A stretch of 64,000 nucleotides of DNA, taken from NCBI GenBank assembly GCA_963070105.1, contig OY718805.1:7002001-7066000 (forward strand). The letters are read 5' to 3'. Under the pieces are notes generated by a model, which saw only the letters and a program-made list of their open reading frames with translations, did not search any database and was not told the origin of the DNA. Source of the stretch: Litomosoides sigmodontis. Lineage: Eukaryota > Nematoda > Chromadorea > Rhabditida > Onchocercidae. Shown here one piece after another: positions 1 through 11,700 of the stretch; positions within the stretch are counted from its first letter, which is position 1; each line of letters starts with the position of its first letter. The position numbers and the translations under genes are program-made.

Positions 1-2
1 TA

Positions 3-3000
3 GACGTAAAATGCAAGATAACATATCACGAAGAAAGTGCAGCGAGAAAACAAGTTGCTCCGAGTGGATACGTTATGGAGGAATCACTAAATACACATCA
101 CTGGGTGCATAAGTGGAAACAGAAAGGACGCTGCCTGCATTGTGGGAAATCATTTCAGCAGAAAATTTTCCATGATAAAGTAAGTTCATATGTTGGATGT
201 TATCTCCTTTGAGCGTAATTATTAGGTTGTAACACTGAGAAGATGATTATTGCGTTCGATAAGTAATAAACGACTGTTTTAAACTGATAAGGAGTGTTGG
301 CTAATTTCGATAGCATTTGCTAGCATTAACTGCAAGTTAAATAAATCCACTCTTTTTCTCACTTTGCATGTTGTAATTTAATTTAAGGATGCAAATTTTA
401 TGAAAAATTTAAATCAAATTATCAAATTCCAGACATCGCATTGCTAGAAAAGTTGACTAATAATTAATTGCATTAGAAGATTGGAAATGAAATGATAATT
501 ATTTTGTGCATGTTAGATTACAAAGATATTTAATCTTCGTCTCATCTCATCTCATAGTGTATTTTGAGGATAAACACATATGTATTTAGATGTAGGAAAA
601 GATAGAAAATAAATCTCAAACATCAAAATCGGTTTTTTGTTTCACTGTAGTTAAGAGAAATAATGAATGATAGTGTTTTTCCGATAAAACAACAAAGTAG
701 GATGTGTCGCTGTCGCAGAAGAATGAACAGTGGAGAAGTGCTCTGAAAAAAAAAAGTCGGTGGTTACTAAGATAATCAGGGAGTAAATGTAGTTAATTGC
801 AGGAGGTAATCGCAATCACTTGTTCATGGTGCAAGAGATCATATCATAACAAAATAGAGTGCTTCTCAGCACAGTGCTTTGAGAAATCATGCGATCGCGG
901 TGATTTAAAAGAGGTGATCGTGCCACCAACATGGATTCAGTATTCAACTCAAATTCAAACAAGGAAAAGAAAGAAAGTTGGGGAAAAAAAGAAGGTATGG
1001 TTTATCTTATTTATGGCTTGAAGGCGTTTTAGATATCAAACTTAAATATTTTAGTGATTTGATACTTGCACATAGTAATGAATTCGTGAGTTTTTTGTTT
1101 AATTCATAGGATGGCTTGTAACATTTTTTGAATTCCAACAATATGTTTTCTTCTACTTTATTATTACAAATAACAGAAATTGCTGTCCTCTGAAATTTCA
1201 TTATTTCAGCGCAGAATGTTTAGGCTACGACCAATACCTTTGGACAATGGTACATGGCTTCCAAGTCAACCACTGCTTGTATTTGTAAATCCAAAATCAG
1301 GTGGTAACAAAGGTTCGAAGTTGTTACACACATTTTGCTGGCTCCTAAATCCACGTCAAGTATTCGATATTACTGCGCTGAAAGGGCCTGAATTTGGGTA
1401 AATGGTTCTACCATGCTTTCTTGTTTTTGTAGCTTACTTATGTATAAAAAGGTCACAACCAATTCGCAAAATTATTATGTTTCGCACAAATAATATAGAC
1501 GAATCAATAATTACTCTTTGTGTGTGATACTTTTTTGTTTTGAAACTTTTTAAATTGCAATCGTTGGAAATTATTGCTAGAAATATACTTCAGACTTGGC
1601 ATGTTCAAGAAAGTGGCGTCCAGTTTGCGTCTGCTTGTTTGCGGTGGCGATGGTACTGTCGGATGGATTTTAAGTGCCCTTGACAGAGTTTGATTTACAA
1701 TTTTGCAAAGATTATATGAATCAGAAATGATGAAAAAAAATTTTTTTAACAGTTCCTGATAAAATTCATACAGCAAAGTCAATAAGGATGTCATTATCAA
1801 GTTCGAACCTTTTGGTTTATCATCATACCTTCAGCTTTCTTTGATTTATAATATCAAACAACATCTTGGCTTAATATATTAAATTCAGATGAACTGGACA
1901 AAATATCCACCAATTGGCGTTGTTCCGCTGGGTACTGGCAATGATTTGTCCAGGTTATTATTCCCCTTATGCTTCTCATAATTATTTAGGTTTTTTTCGT
2001 CTAGTTTAATTTATTCATTCCATTTATTATCACTTTCAATTATGTCGATGCTTACAATATTCAGATGTCTCGGTTGGGGTGGTTCATTCAGCGATGAACC
2101 GCTGGCGGAACTTCTAAATGCTGTCATTCATGAAACATCTATCACATATCTTGACAGGTCAGACTCTTTTCCATTATTTCATTGCAAAAATCGGAATCCT
2201 GAAGACAGCCTACATTAATTCTGAATATAAACATGAGATTAAAATAATGCTTGAAGCTAGATTTTGCTCATAATGAGATTTTTCAATTTTTTTATAAACC
2301 TTAACCTTCTTTTATTCTCCTAGATAAAAACAAAGAGGATTACAGGTGGAGTATAAATGTTGAATCCAATTTGCAAACCACAAGTGTACAAGCAGATGAA
2401 ATTGACAAAGCTGCACAGAATGTGCTAACACTAACAGTTATGAACAATTATTATAGCATTGGAGCGGATGCTCATGTAGCATTACAATTTCATCATTCCA
2501 GAAGTTGGTTTTAATTTACAAACCTTACTTTTTCCTTGTTAATTTTGCTAATTTTCGGAGAAGAGAAATACAACACCATTTATGGTATAGTTTAAAAGTA
2601 TTCCAGGTGCAAATCCACAAATGCTAAACAGTCGGCTGAAAAACCGGATAGCGTATGGCGGATTAGGTACCATTGATTTGTTCAAGCGAAGCTGGAAACT
2701 TCTATACGAATATGTCACTCTTGAGGTAATGCAAGTAGTAGATTCTTACCTATAGATTTGATGTGCCAAAATCAATATCTTTTGTTGTAAACTCTATGCC
2801 GTATGCTTAATTTTTTTTTCTAATTTTTCGATCTTCAAAAATTTTTATATTCTTTTGTATGGATTTCAGTGCGATGGAATTGATTTAACTTCAAAAATTA
2901 AAGAATTCAAGTTCCATTGCGTATTATTTCTCAATATAACATATTATGCGGGCGGAACTATTCCATGGAGCAACGATGATGAGGAGACACATCGACCTTC

Positions 3001-5046
3001 TAGTTGTGATGGCAAACTGGAAGTTCTTGGTTTTACAACTGCTACATTGGTATATTTTTTAAAAGTCCAAATTTAGAAAAAATTTTGAAAGCTTTTTGAA
3101 TAAAAGGAGTAAGTAGGTTATCGTGAACCACACAGATATTTTGAATTTCAGAATTATTAAGATCATAATGTTATTAATTACAAGTTACACCCATTCTGTT
3201 AAGTTCACATCTTTTTTTCTTTGAATTTTTCGCCAGCAATTTTACTTTCAGGCTACTTTGCAAATGGGTGGCAAAGGTGAACGAATAGCACAGTGCTCTC
3301 ATGCTCGTATCACAACAAATAAAGCAATACCAATGCAAGTAGACGGTGAACCGTGCCTTTTAGCACCTAGTACCATCGAAATTACCTTTCATAGCCAGGT
3401 TGATTCAATTTTAAGAGACTATTTGAAAAGATCGATTTAATCGTTTTCTATTCTTATCATCTTAATATTGCTTTTTATTAACGCTCGATTCTATGTAACT
3501 TCTTTTTTACCTTTTTTTTTTCTATTTCGATCTGTCACAATTTGGTGACGTATTTTCTGCTCGCAACCTACTTTAAGTGCTGGCATTGTAGGTTCCCATG
3601 TTACGTCGTGAAAAGAAATCAAATTATATGCCAGGAAATCTCAAGAAGCAGCGGAAAACATCGAAACAGCAACCGAGTAGCGGTAGTAGCCAAGCTCCAT
3701 CAACTCCGATAGGCTATTCACTACCTGTGCTAGTGACTACTTCCACTGAATATAACGCTAATCGAGATAATCTGGAACGGCTTAAAGTATCTGGTATGAC
3801 TCACTAATACTTGAAATGCTCGTAGATAGTGTTCTCTTCTCTTAGAACGAAGAGTGATTTTATAATTTCAAATATTTTATTGGTTGCTCTGTATGTGATT
3901 TTCAGGTTATCAAAAAATTTATAAATTCAGCTTTTCATAATAAATTTCTTTTTTTTTCTATTAAACATAGTTTGATTTATGCAAATTCCTTAATTAACTT
4001 TGTAACTTTTCTTCCGAATTAGATCAATGTTTCTAGTTTAAATGGAATATTTGAAGTGAAATATGCATAACAATGTACTAGAATAGGAAGACATAGCTGC
4101 ACTCAAAGTTATTATTTATTGCTAAACCGTATTTTGATATTAACAAGTCAAAAATAATCTTATAAAGAGTTCAAAGCTCGTAGAAAAAATTTTTTCAAGT
4201 TCATCCAAACAAATTTTGTTTTTGCAGCTGTGGAAATCGGTAAAATTCATGTAGAAGCGGAAGCTGATTTAGACGTTGTACGACAAAAAATTGAAAAACT
4301 TATTATTGATTACTCAAATTCGAATATAGCATCTAATAATGAATGGCGATTTCTTGATTGTTAGTACATTTCTAATAGTAAGCAATAAGTCAAATTCTCT
4401 TTACCATCTGATTTAGTAATTTCCTAGAAATGATTTATAGTATCACTGAGTGCTTCCCACACCATTTCATTATTCATAAGGAACTTGATAAATTGATTGG
4501 CATTCGTTTCTTACCATTTCTTAGCTGATTTTTATGCTATTTGCAGATGTTAGTAGTGCCGAAGAAGGTGTATTTCGTGTTCATCGTTATCAGGAACAAT
4601 TCATGACAATATCTGATGTCTGTTGTTTGGAGGAATATATCATGATCCTGAATAACGTTTTGGTCAAACGAGTGAATTCAACTGATCTAGCTTCAAGCCA
4701 AATTAAGTAATTTATTTGCAAACGTTAAATTGATTAAAATTTTGCTACCTCTTATAGTCTTATCTCTTGCTTTGAAGTTTCTTTTAATTGAAAATTAGTG
4801 ATTAAAAAGTCTAGTTGCAAATTAATTTAGGAAATGAGAAAGGGAAATTGCTACGAAGGTTTGCAAAACTTTGAGCTTTCATTAAAACATTTTGAAATTC
4901 GAAGCAAAATTGTAATTTTTTTAAAATAATGATGAATTCACCTGAACATTTTCAGGGAGAACATATCAGATCATGACTTTTGCTTAAACCGTGATGGTGC
5001 ATTGCGTATCACATTCCAGTGTGATACTCATGAAGCTCATTTATAA
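3..5046 (+). CDS. Type IV (zeta/iota-like) diacylglycerol kinase, 5' end outside window
   Basis: Phosphorylates diacylglycerol to phosphatidic acid, ending DAG signalling. Fourteen exons keep phase: 3-179, 803-994, 1210-1397, 1594-1687, 1889-1953, 2065-2157, 2346-2503, 2607-2725, 2870-3049, 3252-3398, 3592-3793, 4228-4359, 4547-4706, 4956-5046 (665 residues visible). Exons 1-2 hold the end of one C1 domain and a second one ([18 protein letters not shown], then [11 protein letters not shown]), followed by a Lys-rich stretch. The catalytic domain starts at [14 protein letters not shown], has the ATP-site loop [15 protein letters not shown] and [16 protein letters not shown], and the accessory domain ends at MQVDGEPC. 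The order and the region after the kinase ([17 protein letters not shown]) match zeta/iota rather than theta or epsilon. Unlike mammalian zeta, the frame stops at 5044-5046 with no ankyrin repeats or PDZ ligand. A C. elegans counterpart is probably one of the dgk genes; I do not name it. Confidence 0.92.
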
Positions 5047-5905
5047 CAGCAATGAAATTGGTATTTATATAGTTTAAATTCTCGATTTGTTTTTCAGAGT
5101 AGTAATTCATTCTGCTTATTGTTTATACAAATTGTAAATTGAATTCTATAAATCAGAAAATTTTCTTTGATACAGCAGATTTCACACGCATGTTTATGCA
5201 AAGAAAGGAGATTCAAGGTAGAGCCATCTCAATTTAGAGATGAGAAAAACTTTCCGCTATTGTTATAACATATTTGTTATGACGTTATAACATATGACGA
5301 AAAGCTCATCATTGTTTTGCTTTCATAAGCACTTTGTCGTTTACCGTACCTTCGATCTTACTCCATTAATTAAGAATTAATTTTTGTCTGATTTATGATG
5401 GCCTGAAAATGTGATAACATTAGTCAAACGGTTTTTTTGTATAATTATAAATAAACTGCATTTTTTGCACCTTTAAACTGATTTTTTTTGATAAATTTAA
5501 TTAGAATGGTTTGAAGTATGCTACATGAGAGGAATGTTGATTTAAAATCACGCAGATTGTCAACAACAAACTCAGTTTCAAAGACTGCTTCCGTAATTAT
5601 AACTTTTCATCCTTTCTCTACTTTACCCAAATTTATGAAAGCCTCTTAGCCTGACATGTAAGTTATGTTCTCTTCAGAAGGCAGCAGTTGATTTTTTAGC
5701 ATTAGGAAGAGAAAATGCAAACTCTGAATGTTTCGCTTTCTTATAAATTAGAAATTTCTTTCCTCAATTTTTTCATTTTCTGCAAAAATGAAATTAAATG
5801 AAATGCAAATTTTTCGAACGGAATAGTATAAAGCGAGGTACTGAAACGTTGACAATCATTGTTTGGATTTATAACATCATTAAGCGGTTAACTTCTCAAT
5901 TACGG
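5047..5905. other. Intergenic, AT-rich
   Basis: Spacer between the kinase and the next same-strand gene. It holds an AATAAA at about 5450-5455, some 400 bases after the kinase stop, and otherwise no coding or repeat structure that I can support. The ankyrin repeats expected of a zeta-type kinase are not encoded here. Confidence 0.6.
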
Positions 5906-8291
5906 ATGACCGCAGCAGACGGCGCTCATGGACACCATGACTGGGTGAATGTGAAGATACGAGGAGGTGAATCTTGTACTTTCGCTATGACTTTTCTGTA
6001 AGAGGGGATTATAGGTCCCCATTATACCTGCACAAAAATCACGTAATAGGTTGTAAGACATGCAAGTAATCTTACTGCAGAGTATTCAGGGCAGCAGCTG
6101 AATAAGGGATCGGAGAGTGATGACGGGCGGAAGGGGAAGACAAATTGGCGTCATTTTTTCATCGTCTGTTCCGTACTCATCTCGGCATACCTCATTAACG
6201 GTGAATACGCTCAAACAGTATGCAATATATGCACCACCGTACCAGCCGCTATTTTCACGTATGGACAACTTTCTGACCATGCAACTCGGATCTTTGCTTA
6301 CGTAAGTTTAGGAAATAGTGAAAATTACGGAAGCGTGAAGCTACATGCTGACTACGAATTAGTATAATTAGTTGCTTATGACGTTTAGCATACGTATATG
6401 ATTGATTGACAGAGCAAGCATTAGTGAAAGGCTCAGAAAGAAGTGACTGCAAAATAGGCGTAATTAACACTTAAGTTGATTAATGTAACAATAAAGCGGA
6501 AGTTGCAGGGGTAGGGGTGATTAAACAGGTTTCAAATCGATTAATATTCCATGCAATAGTTGGAATCAGTGTTACTTCAGAAGGCAACGCTTTTCTATTG
6601 GTCAATTCATGGAATTCTCATTGCATTTGATGGCATCTTTGTGGATGCATTTGGATATTTCTTTGGCAAATTTATCCTTCTCACCGTGCTATTTTTCAAC
6701 GTCGTCTATCAGCACGACACCTCCAAAAGCCTTGTGCAGCGACAGCAACGTCGTAACGCGATGGGTAATTCGGCAATTAGCACCGAAACACCGGTGGCTT
6801 TCTCAAGTTCACCTTATGGGTCACAAGTTGGCGTTAATACGGCCCTGACAATTACCGATGCTACTCAGTTTTCTGTTGAAGTATGAATTAATTGAAATTT
6901 TAGCAATTTCAAGAATGTACTCCTTGTAGAACTCATCAAAAAGAAAGATGAGTGAAAGTGTTGAAGATATGTCTGCGTCTTGAGAATCTCTCAGACTTTA
7001 CAGAGTCCATTCAAAAGTCATCCATTGCTATATAACAATAATCTAGCAACGGCATATTCGTTAGCTCGTAGTCCAGAAATGACCGCTTACTTGGATACCT
7101 CTTACACTCACGACGGATCTCTAAAAACTGTCGCTTCTACTGAAGTATGTTACTTCTTCTGAAGCAACAATATATAATCCATTCAATTTTTGATAATATT
7201 TTGATGAAAATAAAATTAGAGAATTTTATTTAATTCCCATTTATTTCTGTTTAATGCTATTTCAGCTTATTTGTTTACTATTAAAACATTGAAAAACTTC
7301 GATTCATCTCATTTTTCAATTCATTTTCATCCATCCAATTTTCATTTTTTTATTGCCTGCATAGGAACAACATGAATTTGGAAGCCATAAACACAAACAA
7401 AATGCGCTAAATGATTCGTCAATACCGACCGATTCCGGCGACGAAAATGACCCATTAGGAAATGATGCTGTAAAGTCCACTCCTGCTGGTGATCACAGCA
7501 AAGCGGACAACCAGGCTTGCTTGCTATAATTTTGCAGGATTTTTTGGAGAGTTTGTTTAAATTTGTAGACGAATTTAGACTGGGAAATTATCAATGTTCC
7601 TTTCAGGCAGGCGATTCATTGCACTCCAGCGAATATTCCACATCGCTAATAGAGATGAAGGAAAGCGAGGAGGCTCTTATCACCGATCCTGATGAATACG
7701 TAGTTTTATCATTGGCTTATCAGTAATACTCCTGTACCGAACATTTTATTAATTCTGGACATTTCAATTCCCTTCTTCCTTCTTCAGATCGTATTCAAAT
7801 ATCCCATTTTGAATGCGGTTACAATCTATATGAAGAACAAACACAGCCGTCCAATAATGTGGGCACTAAAAACTAATGCAATTGGTCGTATGGCTGCACA
7901 TCCTACCTGTGGTACTTTGAGAAAGGATGCTACCGCACACGTAAGTTTGAATTGTGTATTTGAAATTTAAATTGTTTTAGCTAGTAAAATGAAATGTGAA
8001 ATAATAGATTCAATTTGATGAAAAAATTATGAAATCTGATCGATCGATGATATCGTTGATTCCTTCAAAAGATGCTAATTGATATTAAATTAAACTACTG
8101 TGTTGATTATTTTGCAGATTAAAATTGCAGTGAATAAAGCACCACCTAAGGAATCGAGCATGGACGATCGTATTGCCATCGAATACTGTCTGATGGACGA
8201 TGATTCTGTCAGTTTCGACCGCTCACTCTTGTGCAATACTGAAGATCCATTTCGTCGACGGAAAAAGCTCAATGTTTATTACGAAGACTAA
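5906..8291 (+). CDS. TB2/DP1 (REEP-like) membrane protein with C-terminal MSP domain
   Basis: Eight exons keep phase: 5906-5966, 6090-6301, 6581-6880, 6995-7144, 7365-7469, 7607-7699, 7788-7940, 8118-8291 (415 residues). Residues about 38-135 form hydrophobic hairpins (HFFIVCSVLISAYLI; FYWSIHGILIAFDGIF; FGKFILLTVLFFNVVY) in the spacing of the TB2/DP1/HVA22 family, which bends ER tubules; this match is divergent. A Ser/Thr-rich, probably disordered linker follows. The last roughly 115 residues are an MSP domain: DPDEYIVFKYP, RPIMWALKTNAIGR, then DRIAIEYCL and a basic RRRKKLNVYY end. Such domains in VAP proteins bind FFAT peptides at membrane contacts, so an ER-membrane scaffold is a reasonable inference. 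The exon 3 start could also be 6560 (same frame). The exon 5 donor at 7470 is inferred from phase; no other donor keeps the frame. Confidence 0.75.
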
Positions 8292-8350
8292 AATGATAAG
8301 TTGAGGTAGGCATACATGAGGCGATGATAATGTAGCACTATTTATCGTCA

Positions 8351-8356
8351 AATAAA
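8351..8356 (+). terminator. Poly(A) signal AATAAA
   Basis: AATAAA lies 60 bases after the stop of the TB2/DP1-MSP gene and is the only clear candidate before the convergent channel gene. Between 8292 and 8722 nothing else is visible; the two 3' ends face each other. Confidence 0.5.
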
Positions 8357-8722
8357 TAAACTCGTACTTATCCATTTGTTAGCTAAGGAATAAAGCGCTT
8401 CCAATATCTCGTGGTTGGAGTGAAGGCGGAAACTGAACCAAATTGCTTCGTTGAAATTAAACATTAACAAATAAATAAAGAGTGATATCAAAGCTCAAGT
8501 AGATATAAGAGTGGCTCGAGTAGATGATGCTCAATGTATTCTTTTAAAACTTTAATATTAGCTAAACAGTTATCCTTCCGCCCGATCTGATCAAAAAATT
8601 TATTTGTAAAAAATCACGACATAGATACACAAATTGGCCAGTGTCAAGACATAAAAAATGACAACAAATGTTTGAAATTTAATTATACCATTTCGAATTC
8701 AAACTCAAATGAATGTTTGTCC

Positions 8723-11700
8723 TCAAATGAATGTTTGCCTTTCATTTTTTGGCTGAAACAATGTTGTTATTTTATCGGAAAATTCAGAAGAGACGGATTC
8801 AAAAGAGAACTGCGCCGGAAGATTAGTGAGTGTTGTGGTAGGACTGACAGAATTTTGCTTTTCAAAATTGTTTGCATCACATGGGAAATAATTTGGTGAA
8901 GTACCGTCATTGTTAGCGAGACTGATGGATGACGAACGGCTTGAAATTAAGTTCTTTGACAGTTTATCCTTAGATGGATTGACAGGACGAGTGGATTCTG
9001 CTTCATCGTTGCGTTGTCTGTGAATTTCGTCCGATTCCTCGACAGGTGAGGTGGTTTTTACGGAGACCGAACGTGAAATGGGACTTTTAGATGGATTTAT
9101 CGTAACTCCCACAAGTTTTGCCGCCGCCTCCGACTGCTTCCATTTGCCTGATTTATCCGAGGGATGTGTTTTGATGCTTTTCCTAGAATGATATTAGCTA
9201 GTGAAATCTATAAGAAAAAATATAAGCAATTAGGTAATTAAAAAAATTTCTGAAATTTTAAATGACAAATATTTTCAATTGCTTAACCGAAACGAATTAT
9301 TACCAACAGTTTATTGGCCAACGACAAAATGGATTGCACAGACCATACTGACAGCATGAATAGATAAGTTCGATAACAGTAAGTAAACTTGCGCCCAGAA
9401 ATAGACCAAGTGCACCACCTACATCGCCTGTAATTAATAATTGCTTAATTATTGCTTGCTATCCAAAATTCGGTTGGCATTTCAAGGGGTGACTCACGAA
9501 TGCAAACTGTTGAAGAGCTTACATGCTAAACTCCAAATACTGTAGGTACTCTCTTGTCGCCACGTTTCGATATTCATCCGATGAAGGAAAACATTTACCA
9601 TTGCAAAATTCTGTCTGAAACAATCAATCAATTTCGTTCCAAGCGTGAAAAATTAATTGAATAATTAAGCAAAAGGGAGGTTAGCTTTTAATTAATGCAA
9701 ATAATATTTGACAACGTTGTTTTAAGATTCGAGAAGTAACTGAATTCCAAAGAAAACATCTGGAAGAGTACGATCTATGAGAAATGAACGAACTCTACAA
9801 AAGCCGATCCAAATTCAAAATTAGCCAAATAAGCTGGTAATTCCTTTTGGTACAAATTCGAGTACGCTGACTGCAAAAAGGTTTTGCTCAAAATTTTTCG
9901 AGTGATAAGTTAAATTTTAGCAAAAAAAAAAACATAATTTCACTTGAGCGTTCTAAATGCCTTTTCTTGATTAAATGAATGTAAACCTTTCAGAAATTGT
10001 TCAAATGCATTTTGCTCTATTTGCATATCCAACTAATACTATTATATAACATGCAAGCTCAGTAATTAATCAGTACTAATTCATTAGATTGTTCTCAACA
10101 TCAAATTATCGCATTTAAATTCATATGACAAGTGGAAGTGTCTGCAGTGCAACGACATACCTGAAATTCATTCATCATTTTTTTGAATGAATTCAGCAGG
10201 GCGATACTTTCATTTTTCACATCACCGAAAGTGCAATCGATAATGTCACGGATGAATGCTCCAAACTGTTCTTTATGATGCGCTGTTGTATCACCGAAAT
10301 ATATCATCGAACCCATCTACAGCACTTTCTCACATCAATTTTTAACTTGCAGAATTTACCGCAGCGAAACATTGGGGTCACTTGGCTTAAATTTACGCTT
10401 TGCAAAGCAATTTAAGCGTAAGCGTAAGTCGCTGAATGGTAAGAAATAGAAAAGACAAGTTAGTAATGAAGTAAGTACCTGTAGACCTCTGTCATTGTCA
10501 ATTGCCCTCAATAAATTAGGTAATTCATCGTCGGCTATATCAACAATATTGCGCACCAAATTTTCATCCAAATCCTTTAGCATTGGGTTGTACCAATCCT
10601 ATAAGATGCGACAGAGGAATTTGGAAATTGCTTAATTGAAAGGTACTCATTCCTCCTCTCTTCTTAAGAAAGAAAAACAAAGGAATACTTCGAAGAAGTC
10701 CTGCTCAAAGAAATGGCGCATATTTCGTGATTGCATTTTTTCTGCCCACGCACGTCGTTGTAGCCTGCCCGATTCATACTGCAATGAATAAGCATTATAA
10801 ATTTAAATAGTAATAGAAAAAAAGAAATAACAAATTAATTGAGCTGTTGCTTTCCTACGCTACTAAATAATCGTAACATTTTTATCAACTAAAACAGTTG
10901 AAACCTGTCTTGCCAGGAATAAGGTAGTGTCCATTCGTTTAAGATTGATGCCCAACGTTGATTTGTAAAATGACGGACTGTAAATTTTGTACAATTTGGT
11001 GATAGTGTTAACGAATTTTTGCATTTCCTTAACAACTTCATCGAAACTATCACCAAAAGCCTCACGAAGTTGTACGACAGTGTGAAATTTCTTGGCACCG
11101 TCCACATTTTCCTTCGGTTCCAGCAGCTATAAATGAATTCGTTATCATACGAGCAAGCCGAAACTTACCTATTTGCTAATTTCAGCATCCATTCAACAAG
11201 AATTTAAATGAATTTAAAGATGGCGTACTCGATAGATGACGGAAATTCGCGCTTCCTCAGTCGACGATGGTGGATTTTCAATTGCAGCAAACATTTTAGC
11301 GTGATTGGTTGGTAGGGCACTGAAGCAAGCGGTCGATTGGCTCAATCGTTCGAACGCATTTTGATACGTTTCGTCTGTCCATCCCCAACCATTGTCAATT
11401 AATCTGTCAAGTATGAGAAGCCTCATTTATGAAGTTTGTTTTGAATCTATTAAAGTGAAACTTTTCAGAACTTGAAAATTTCAACGGCGCAAATGCCATC
11501 GCATAGCTTCGCAAGTTGCAGCTAGCCTCTTCTTGACAGAAATGTGTTTTGACTAAATGCTATTTTCATCGGTATATTTTAAAGCAAAGAGTTAAAAAAC
11601 TATGAATGTATATGTGTATGTGTGCAGTAGTGACAATTAGTGGTAAAATTTTGATTTAATTTTGCAAACTACTGTCAGCATGAAAATGAAATCCCTAAGA

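Noticed and set aside
10353..10440. Open frame running on from exon 10479-10598 of the channel gene
   Set aside because: The donor at 10478 joins to 10316 in phase with the family-consistent reading; keeping this stretch would need an intron-retained form that ends soon after.
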